Shown piece by piece: positions 1-4,531 of a DNA stretch of 5,699 nt. Under the pieces are notes generated by a model, which saw only the letters and a list, made by a program, of their open reading frames with translations, had not been told where the DNA came from and made no database searches. Both the position numbers and the translations under genes were made by a program. The stretch's first letter is position 1, and every line of letters starts with the position of its first letter. This DNA is from Paracoccaceae bacterium (GTDB taxonomy: Bacteria; Pseudomonadota; Alphaproteobacteria; Rhodobacterales; Rhodobacteraceae), in NCBI GenBank assembly GCA_007121115.1, contig SKMI01000143.1, positions 1-5,699 on the forward strand, in the 5' to 3' direction.

Positions 1-47
1 CCCTTTAGGAGTTCATCTATTCTTTTGTCTTGCGATTCAATTTTCAT
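1..47 (-). CDS. Start of a leftward gene, possibly a DUF262 (GmrSD-like) protein; truncated by the window edge
   Basis: Reading leftward from the ATG at 47-45 gives MKIESQDKRIDELLKG before the window ends, with no stop. The frame is closed by a TGA at 83-81 upstream, and no other ATG lies between, so this ATG is the likely start. No strong Shine-Dalgarno precedes it (only an AAGAAACGG stretch). A weak promoter is possible: TTGACG at 127-122 and GAACAT at 103-98, with an 18-base spacer. From memory of the family, a start of the form MKI-S-D--I-ELL is common in DUF262 proteins (the GmrS-like half of type IV modification-dependent restriction enzymes), where an IPRFQRPY motif usually follows. 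That motif would lie outside the window, so the assignment is an inference from 16 residues. The low G+C of the stretch fits acquired DNA. It could also be an unrelated small protein or chance. Confidence 0.4.
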   Translation of the reverse strand, partial: MKIESQDKRIDELLK

Positions 48-221
48 GTTTCGACCGTTTCTTGCGATGATGGGCGGTGCTCAACCAACAGTGCGCTATG
101 TTCGCATCATGTGACTGATTGCGTCAACGCTAGAGGCGAAGGTTAGTCAATCTAAGAAAGCAGCGTGGCTTTCTTGACCGAACTATTCTGTTTGACCACG
201 TCGATTGGGCGGTCGCTCCCC
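48..221. other. Low-GC intergenic stretch between smr and the left-edge gene
   Basis: No convincing gene lies here. G+C over positions 1-180 is about 47% by hand count, against the visibly much higher content of the genes to the right. It contains a hairpin (154-175) just past the end of smr and a weak promoter-like pair for the left-edge gene. I see no tRNA, no terminal inverted repeats and no target-site duplication. In related bacteria hslV and hslU often lie on this side of smr; neither is visible within the window. Confidence 0.6.
154..175 (-). terminator. Hairpin, possible terminator of smr
   Basis: Perfect 8-bp arms AAGAAAGC (154-161) and GCTTTCTT (168-175) enclose a 6-base loop, 47 bases past the smr stop codon. 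Read on the minus strand, the second arm ends in CTTTCTT and is followed by AGATTG. That gives a pyrimidine-rich tail within the stem rather than a clean U tract. It could end smr transcription before the left-edge gene, but the stem is A/T-rich and weak. Confidence 0.4.
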
Positions 222-848
222 TCACCGCCGCCGCCTCAAATACACATAGAGCGCGCCGTCGCCGCCGTGGCGTTGGTGGGCGGGGCGGAGGTCGAGGATC
301 ATGGGGGCCAGCGGCGGGCGGCGGAGCCAGAGGGGGACCTCGTGGCGCAGCGCGCCGGTGCGGCGGGGGATGGGGCCGTCCTCGGCCCCCGTCCGTCCCT
401 TGCCCGTGATCACCAGCACCAGCCGCAGCCCCCGGCTCCAGGCGTCCGCAATGAATCCGGTCAGCGCGCCTTGGGCGCGGGCCAGCGTCATCCCGTGCAG
501 GTCCAGCCGCGCCTCGGGCGTCAGCCGCCCCCGGCTCAGGCGCTGGAACTGGCGGCGGTCCATGGCGACGGGCGCATCGCGCAGCGCCTCGGCGATGGGG
601 CGGGCCAGATCATGCGGCCCGGCGATCCCCCGCCCGCTGGCGGCCCCGATGGCGAAATCCGGGGGCAGGGGCGTCGGCGCGGGCTTCGCGGGCGCAGGCT
701 TGAGGGTGGCAGGCTTGGGGGGCGCAGCCTTGGGACCGGGCGGCGTCACCGCCCCCGACCGTGCCCGCCCCGGCAGCGCCCGCGCGCTGCGCGCCACCTG
801 CTCCCACAAGGCGTGTTCATCGGGGTGCAGGCTGCGGCGGCGGGACAT
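222..848 (-). CDS. Smr-domain protein (MutS2 C-terminal-like putative nuclease)
   Basis: The protein has 208 residues. Residues 1-30 form a short charged N-terminus beginning MSRRRSLHPDEHALWEQV, typical of alphaproteobacterial stand-alone Smr proteins. Residues 31-63 are a low-complexity Ala/Pro/Lys linker, probably disordered. The Smr domain covers about 112-206. Its hallmarks are LDLHGM (115-120), the ITGKGR loop (147-152) and the C-terminal HGGDGALYVYLRR stretch (194-206). Smr domains bind and nick DNA or cleave RNA in some families; the substrate of this branch is not established. The gene lies 37 bp downstream of timA on the same strand, so co-transcription is likely. No clear Shine-Dalgarno precedes the ATG (upstream GAAGCGCTGATCC). 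A 65-codon frame inside it (610-807) is a shadow. The family call is secure; the cellular role is not. Confidence 0.93.
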   Translation of the reverse strand: MSRRRSLHPDEHALWEQVARSARALPGRARSGAVTPPGPKAAPPKPATLKPAPAKPAPTPLPPDFAIGAASGRGIAGPHDLARPIAEALRDAPVAMDRRQFQRLSRGRLTPEARLDLHGMTLARAQGALTGFIADAWSRGLRLVLVITGKGRTGAEDGPIPRRTGALRHEVPLWLRRPPLAPMILDLRPAHQRHGGDGALYVYLRRRR

Positions 849-885
849 GGATCAGCGCTTCGGTGGGGGCGCCGGGGCGCGCAGG

Positions 886-1551
886 TCAGCCCCCGGTGGC
901 GACCAGTTTCCAGTTCGGGCTGTCCGAGCGCATGTTGCGGGCGAAGGTCCAGACGTCCTTCTGCCGCTTGATCACGTTGGGGTCGCCCTCGATGATCTCG
1001 TCCTCGGCATTGCGCACGACCGAGGTCAGTTCGCCCACATAGCGCACGGTCAGCTCGGCTTCGGCGCTGTCCTCGTCGAAGGTGGCGCCGACCAGTTCCA
1101 GTTCGCGCACGCCGACGAATTCGGCCTCCACCCGCAGGCCCTCGCGCTCGCGGATCTGCACCACCTCGTCGAAGCTTTCGAACACGTCGCGCGACAGGAA
1201 CGGCAGGATATCGTCCAGCGTGCCGTTCTCGAACGACATCAGGATCATCTCGTAGGCGCCGCGCGCGCCGGACAGGAAGTCGGTGACGCTGAAGTCGGGG
1301 TCGACCTCCTTCATGCGGGCAAGCGCCTTGGCCTCGGGCGAATCCTCGTCGACATGGTCGGTGATGTCGGTGTCGGGGCCGCCCTCGATCACCTCGAACC
1401 GGCGCGGGGCGGGGGCGTTGTCCTGCGGGGCGGAGCCGTTGACGGGGGGCTTTTCGAACCCGTCACGCGAGCCGAGCACGCTGCGCAGGCGCATGATCAG
1501 GAAAACGGCGATTCCTGCGAGGACGAGTAGCTGTATCACGGCAGGGTCCAT
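886..1551 (-). CDS. timA: TimA / Tim44-like membrane-anchored protein
   Basis: The protein has 221 residues. A single hydrophobic segment at about 5-20 anchors it in the inner membrane, followed by the conserved basic stretch RLRSVLGSRDGFEKPP (21-36). An acidic, Pro-rich linker (37-70) leads into a Tim44/TIM-associated domain (about 75-221), which ends in DVWTFARNMRSDSPNWKLVA (199-218), the most recognisable signature. Bacterial TimA proteins are homologues of the C-terminal domain of mitochondrial Tim44. Caulobacter TimA was reported to be associated with the inner membrane; its bacterial function is unresolved. The ATG is preceded by CGAGG (1560-1556) with a short 4-base gap. The gene is transcribed away from fxsA and is followed by smr. 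In related genomes mltA normally sits between timA and smr; here it does not. Confidence 0.93.
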   Translation of the reverse strand: MDPAVIQLLVLAGIAVFLIMRLRSVLGSRDGFEKPPVNGSAPQDNAPAPRRFEVIEGGPDTDITDHVDEDSPEAKALARMKEVDPDFSVTDFLSGARGAYEMILMSFENGTLDDILPFLSRDVFESFDEVVQIREREGLRVEAEFVGVRELELVGATFDEDSAEAELTVRYVGELTSVVRNAEDEIIEGDPNVIKRQKDVWTFARNMRSDSPNWKLVATGG

Positions 1552-1671
1552 GTTACCTCGGTCGGGGAGGGGTTGGTATCAGGTGTTGCGCTCTTATGTA
1601 AGGCGCCAGGGCGGGCGAGTCCACCGAAAGCGCCCCCAAAGCGCCTTTGTGAGCGGAAAGCGGGAGACACA
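1552..1671. promoter_or_regulatory. Divergent timA-fxsA control region
   Basis: These 120 bp must carry the promoters for both timA (leftward) and fxsA-secB (rightward). No strong -35/-10 pair is visible in either direction. The best leftward pair is TGGACT with TACATA at 17-bp spacing around 1600-1626, which is weak. Two copies of AAAGCGCC occur exactly 11 bp apart (1627-1634 and 1638-1645). The second lies inside a short palindrome, CAAAGCGCCTTTG (1637-1649). CTTATGTAAG at 1593-1602 is a second small near-palindrome. The fxsA ribosome-binding site GGGAG is at 1662-1666. Confidence 0.4.
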
Positions 1672-2169
1672 ATGCGGATAGTGCTGGCGCTGATTGCGCT
1701 GCCCCTGATCGAGATCACGCTTTTCGTGCAGACGGGGCGCTGGCTGGGGCTCTGGCCGGTGCTGGGGCTGGTGATCGCTGGCGGCGCGCTGGGGGTGCTG
1801 GTGCTGGGGCGCGGGCGGATGAGCAGCCTGCGCGACATCCAGAGCGCGCTGGAGCAGGAGCGTGACCCGTCCGGCCCGCTGGCGCACGCGGGCTTGCGGA
1901 TGCTGGGGGGCGTGCTGCTGGTCATGCCCGGCTTCTTCACCGATGCGCTGGGGCTCTTGCTGATGGTGCCGGGCGTGCGCGCGCTGGTGCTGCGGCGCAT
2001 GGGCGCACGGGTGCATGTCGCGCGACCCGGGCCGCAGCGCGCGCGGGAAGATGTGATCGATGGCGAATACGAGGTGCACGAGCCCCGCCCGGATACCCCC
2101 TGGCGCGAGATCGAAAGCACAGAGCGGCACGCCGAGGGTCGGCCGGAACACCGCGAAAACCGCCATTGA
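1672..2169 (+). CDS. fxsA: FxsA family inner-membrane protein
   Basis: The protein has 165 residues starting MRIVLALIALPLIEI. An upstream TTG at 1573 keeps the frame open, but the ATG at 1672 is preferred: GGGAG lies 5 bases before it and the family begins at this point. Hydrophobic segments lie at about 2-20 and 25-46, and a further one at about 78-107. The family signature PGFFTD is at 86-91, followed by GLLLMVPGVR. The C-terminus (110-165) is hydrophilic and charged, with VIDGEYEVH at 128-136, a pattern seen in alphaproteobacterial members. E. coli FxsA was named because its overproduction relieves F-plasmid exclusion of phage T7; its native role is unclear. It is followed after 56 bp by secB with no visible terminator, so the two are probably co-transcribed. 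Confidence 0.93.
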   Translation: MRIVLALIALPLIEITLFVQTGRWLGLWPVLGLVIAGGALGVLVLGRGRMSSLRDIQSALEQERDPSGPLAHAGLRMLGGVLLVMPGFFTDALGLLLMVPGVRALVLRRMGARVHVARPGPQRAREDVIDGEYEVHEPRPDTPWREIESTERHAEGRPEHRENRH

Positions 2170-2225
2170 GGCGCCACCGCCAAGCTGGTAGAACGCGCGC
2201 GGATTGCGAATTTCAGGAGCGAAAC

Positions 2226-2786
2226 ATGTCCGACAACCCCAACAACGGCGCCGCGCCCGAGGCCAAGCCGGAGCCGGCGCAGACGGGGCAGGCCCAGCAG
2301 GGGCAGCAGCCGCAGGTCAAGATGCGCGTGATCACGCAGTATGTGAAGGACCTTTCCTTTGAAAACATTGCCGCGCAAAAGGCCCTGTCCGGCGCCAATG
2401 TCCAGCCTGACATCAAGGTGCAGGTCAGCCTGGACGCCCGCAAGCGCGACACCGAGAACCAGTACGAGGTCACGACCAAATACAAGGTGGAGTCGCGCAA
2501 CAAGGCCGATGACGGCGTGCTCTTCGTGGTCGAACTGGACTACGCGGGCGTTTTCCATATCGAAAACGTCCCGAACGAGCAGATGCACCCGTTCCTGCTG
2601 ATCGAGTGCCCGCGCATCCTGTTTCCCTTCGCCCGGCGCATCATCTCGGATGTCACGCGCGACGGCGGCTACCCGCCGCTGAATCTGGACAACGTGGACT
2701 TCCTGGCGCTCTACCGGCAGGAACTGCAGCGTCAGGCCGCGCAGCGCGCGCAGGCGGGCGGCGAAGAGACCCCGGCTGCGAACTGA
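2226..2786 (+). CDS. secB: SecB, cytosolic protein-export chaperone
   Basis: SecB is a homotetrameric chaperone that holds precursor proteins unfolded in the cytosol and hands them to SecA for Sec-dependent export. This protein has 186 residues. The first 32 are a Gln/Pro/Ala-rich, probably disordered extension, longer than in E. coli SecB. The core spans about 33-168, from MRVITQYVKDLSFENIAA to NVDFLALYRQEL. The signature ECPRILFPFARRIISDVTRD (127-146), continuing as GGYPPLNLDNVDF, is unmistakable. The tail (169-186) is Ala/Gln-rich. The ATG at 2226 follows AGGAG (2215-2219) at a 6-base distance. The frame is open upstream for about 20 more codons, but those have no matching ribosome-binding site and overlap the end of fxsA, so they are not included. 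Confidence 0.97.
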   Translation: MSDNPNNGAAPEAKPEPAQTGQAQQGQQPQVKMRVITQYVKDLSFENIAAQKALSGANVQPDIKVQVSLDARKRDTENQYEVTTKYKVESRNKADDGVLFVVELDYAGVFHIENVPNEQMHPFLLIECPRILFPFARRIISDVTRDGGYPPLNLDNVDFLALYRQELQRQAAQRAQAGGEETPAAN

Positions 2787-2798
2787 TGGTTCCTGCCT

Positions 2799-2826
2799 GG
2801 TGGCGCCGGCCCCGGCTGGCGCCACC
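2799..2826 (+). terminator. Strong GC hairpin after secB
   Basis: Perfect 9-bp arms GGTGGCGCC (2799-2807) and GGCGCCACC (2818-2826) begin 13 bases after the secB stop. In RNA the stem extends inward by a G-U, a G-C and a C-G pair, giving a 12-bp stem with a 4-base CCCG loop. No U tract follows, so this is a hairpin-type terminator without the usual tail, or a 3'-end stabiliser. It fits the end of the fxsA-secB transcript. Confidence 0.6.
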
Positions 2827-2831
2827 TGCGT

Positions 2832-2891
2832 CACGGATTGTTGAATGCCCGTTGCTCAAGGCTTCTGCCAGCAACGCGATGACGATCCGTG
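2832..2891. terminator. Nested hairpin between convergent secB and Ysc84 genes
   Basis: An outer pair CACGGAT (2832-2838) and ATCCGTG (2885-2891) encloses an inner hairpin CGTTGCT (2850-2856) with AGCAACG (2870-2876). The inner hairpin is topped by GGC/GCC around a TTCT loop. The outer arm ends 3 bases from the stop codon of the leftward Ysc84 gene. The structure could form in either transcript and may serve as a terminator for that gene. No U tract is present, so the role is inferred from position. Confidence 0.4.
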
Positions 2892-2893
2892 CC

Positions 2894-3472
2894 TTACGGT
2901 ACGATGCGCCGATACCGCACCCCGGCCAGTGACGCCCCTGCAATCAGCCCCGACTGGCCGAAGACCACGGCGATCACCGGGGCGAATTGCGTTGTCGTCT
3001 CGGCCCCCATGCTGCCGCCGCCTGTGGGCACCGCGTAGCGCAGATCGGCGCTGGCGGCCCAGCCTTCGGAGCGGCGGAAGTCGGCCAGAGCGGCCTCGGT
3101 CATGAAAAACAGCGCGTGCGCGTATTGCTGCGCCCCCGCCTGCAGCCCGAAACTCGCGCGCGTGGCCGAGTAGTAATCCACCGTCGTGTCGTTGATCCGC
3201 AGCGCCCCCTGGCCATAGGCCCCGCCGAGGAACAGCCCGGCCTCCGTCACCACCGGGATGTAGAGGATGCCGCGCGCGTTCTCGAACAGATCGTTCAGAC
3301 TGGGATAATTGTTGCGCAGGAAGTCGCGCGCCGCGTCGACCCGTGCGTCCAGCCGCTCGGGCCCGTCGCTGCCGATGGGATTGCCGCAGGCCGCCAGTAG
3401 CGGCAGCGCCGCCAGCCCGGCGATCATGCGCCGCCGGTCCAGCCGGGGCGCGGAATCTGGGATGATGCTCAT
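2894..3472 (-). CDS. Ysc84/DUF500-family putative lipoprotein
   Basis: The protein has 192 residues from the ATG at 3472. A second ATG in frame at 3487 would add MRGGH. The inner start is favoured because GAGG lies 7 bases before it; the outer one has its GAGG 10 bases away. Residues 11-29 form a signal: LDRRRM is followed by the hydrophobic IAGLAALPLLAAC, with the lipobox LAAC giving a lipidated Cys29. The Arg triplet also resembles a twin-arginine motif. The Ysc84 (SYLF-type) domain covers about 60-192, with ARGILYIPVV (66-75), GLFLGGAYGQG (79-89), SFGLQAGAQQY (107-117) and the ending GLIAGASLAGVRYRRI (175-190). Eukaryotic members bind actin or lipids; bacterial ones are unassigned envelope proteins. 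It is convergent with secB and has its own promoter, so it is probably a single-gene unit. The family call rests on recognised motifs. Confidence 0.85.
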   Translation of the reverse strand: MSIIPDSAPRLDRRRMIAGLAALPLLAACGNPIGSDGPERLDARVDAARDFLRNNYPSLNDLFENARGILYIPVVTEAGLFLGGAYGQGALRINDTTVDYYSATRASFGLQAGAQQYAHALFFMTEAALADFRRSEGWAASADLRYAVPTGGGSMGAETTTQFAPVIAVVFGQSGLIAGASLAGVRYRRIVP

Positions 3473-3534
3473 GTGTCCGCCTCGCATGTCACGTCTGCCT
3501 CGGGTCAGCCTGTTGACCGGCTGTTCGGTGCGAC

Positions 3535-3563
3535 ATCTTAGGCGATCTGCGCGTCCCTGTCAC
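3535..3563 (-). promoter_or_regulatory. Sigma-70-type promoter of the Ysc84 gene
   Basis: On the minus strand, GTGACA (3563-3558, 5 of 6 to TTGACA) is followed after exactly 17 bp by TAAGAT (3540-3535, 4 of 6 to TATAAT). Transcription would start near 3528, leaving a leader of about 55 bases before the ATG at 3472. The leader contains a small inverted repeat, GGTCA/TGACC (3503-3518). Confidence 0.6.
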
Positions 3564-3654
3564 GTCAAAGGGGTACGCACCGCAGGGTGATGGGCGAAAG
3601 GGCGCCTGCAGCGCGGGCATCCGTTACAGTCCGCCGGGGAGACAACTGGCCAGC

Positions 3655-4410
3655 CTACATCATGCCCTGAAACCGGTCGTCGCGCACATCGACCATGACC
3701 TCGTCGAGCGCGCGGGCTTCGGGGCCGCAAAGCCATGCCATGACGCTCGCCGTCACCTCGGGGGCGACCAGGTCGGATTGCGGGATGCGGCTGATGGGGT
3801 TCAGCCCGGCCTCGCGGATCTCGCCCTGCATGTCGGTGTCCGTGGGCGGGATGCCGAGGAAGAAGAACTGCACCCCGCTGTTGGCCAGTTCCAGCGCGCA
3901 CATGGCAGTCAGCATCCGCGTCGCGGCCTTGCTGGTACAATAGGCGGTCCAGCCCTCCATCGGCGTGGTTGCCGCCCCGGTCCCGGCGTTGACCACCACG
4001 CCCCCTGACTGCTCCAGCAGCGGCAGCGCCGCGCAGGTCATGCGGTGCACGCCCATGACGTTTACCTCGAACGCAGGCGCCAGCGCGGCGCTGTCCAGCC
4101 CGGTCAGCCGCCCGATGGGCGCGATCATCCCGGCGTTGTTGATCAGCGCGTCCAGCCGCCCGGCCGCGTCCGCCACCCGCGCCACCGCCGCCGCCACATC
4201 CGCATCGCTGGTCACATCGAGCGGTAGGGTCTCCACCCCGTCCTGTTCGCCCACCGTGCAGGGACGCCCCGGCTGATGCGCCGCAAATACCCGCGCGCCC
4301 TGTTCCGCCAGCGCCAGCGCCGCCGCCGCGCCGATGCCACGCCCGGCGCCGGTGATCAGCACCACCTTGCCGGTCAGGTCCGGCATCGGGATCGGGGAGA
4401 GGTTGAACAT
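3655..4410 (-). CDS. Short-chain dehydrogenase/reductase (SDR), classical type
   Basis: An NAD(P)-dependent oxidoreductase of 251 residues, the usual length for classical SDRs. The Rossmann glycine motif TGAGRGIG is at 20-27, the adenine-pocket Asp in LDVT at 65, NNAG at 91-94, the structural Asn at 117 (EVNVMG) and the active-site YCTSK at 157-161 (Tyr157, Lys161). The usual catalytic Ser, 13 residues before the Tyr, is Thr144 here (NAGTG). GIPPTDTDM (186-194) corresponds to the family's PG motif. The acidic residue that marks NAD preference after the second strand is absent (VFAAHQ, 41-46), so the cofactor is uncertain. GAGGAG precedes the ATG by 9 bases; Met9 (MPDLTGK) is a possible shorter start. 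The gene is divergent from the enolase-superfamily gene and shares its control region, suggesting that it oxidises or reduces a related hydroxy-acid or sugar. The substrate cannot be read from sequence. Confidence 0.93.
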   Translation of the reverse strand: MFNLSPIPMPDLTGKVVLITGAGRGIGAAAALALAEQGARVFAAHQPGRPCTVGEQDGVETLPLDVTSDADVAAAVARVADAAGRLDALINNAGMIAPIGRLTGLDSAALAPAFEVNVMGVHRMTCAALPLLEQSGGVVVNAGTGAATTPMEGWTAYCTSKAATRMLTAMCALELANSGVQFFFLGIPPTDTDMQGEIREAGLNPISRIPQSDLVAPEVTASVMAWLCGPEARALDEVMVDVRDDRFQGMM

Positions 4411-4415
4411 GGGGC

Positions 4416-4444
4416 TTGACTCCTCGGTTGGTGATGATCTTAAT
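4416..4444 (+). promoter_or_regulatory. Promoter of the enolase-superfamily gene
   Basis: TTGACT (4416-4421, 5 of 6) is followed after 17 bp by CTTAAT (4439-4444, 4 of 6). The predicted start is near 4451, inside the palindromic operator, so a bound repressor would cover the -10 and start site. The leader to the ATG at 4532 is about 80 bases. Confidence 0.5.
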
Positions 4445-4458
4445 TGGCCTGACCAATT
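4442..4458. promoter_or_regulatory. GntR/FCD-type operator palindrome
   Basis: AATTGGCCTGACCAATT has perfect 6-bp arms AATTGG and CCAATT around a 5-base centre. It differs by one arm base (GGC for GGT) from the ATTGGTnnnACCAAT pattern bound by FCD-subfamily GntR regulators such as PdhR. It sits midway between the divergent SDR and enolase-superfamily genes and touches the -10 hexamer of each predicted promoter. FCD regulators often respond to hydroxy-acids or sugar acids, which suits the neighbours. The matching regulator is outside the window. Confidence 0.65.
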
Positions 4459-4486
4459 TGATAAGCTGGCCGGGACGCGGAGTCAA
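4458..4486 (-). promoter_or_regulatory. Promoter of the SDR gene
   Basis: On the minus strand, TTGACT (4486-4481, 5 of 6) is followed after 17 bp by TATCAA (4463-4458, 4 of 6). The predicted start is near 4451, about 40 bases before the SDR ATG. It faces the promoter at 4416-4444 and shares the operator with it. Confidence 0.5.
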
Positions 4487-4531
4487 AGCGTTTGAGGGAG
4501 GGGCCAGCGAGTGCGGGGGGAGGCGCGGCGC

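Noticed and set aside
154..175. The inverted repeat as an insertion-sequence end
   Set aside because: It is a closed hairpin with a 6-base loop, with no partner copy, transposase or target duplication in the window. A terminator is simpler.
48..221. A tRNA gene or attachment site at the low-GC boundary
   Set aside because: No cloverleaf pairing, T-loop sequence or repeated core could be seen.
301..1530. A 409-codon plus-strand frame across smr and timA, and the overlapping frame from 165
   Set aside because: Both are antisense to recognised Smr and TimA proteins, with Arg/Gly/Ala-rich composition typical of shadow frames.
1573..1671. N-terminal extension of FxsA from a TTG at 1573
   Set aside because: The extension lacks a convincing ribosome-binding site and is not hydrophobic. 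The ATG at 1672 has GGGAG at a suitable distance and matches the family's start.
1536..2834. A 432-codon minus-strand frame antisense to fxsA and secB
   Set aside because: It covers two confidently identified genes on the opposite strand and shows no motif.
4511..4531. GTG start adding MRGEARR to the enolase-superfamily enzyme
   Set aside because: A purine-rich stretch does precede it, but the ATG at 4532 has a well-spaced GGAGG and fits where the family begins. It is kept only as an alternative.
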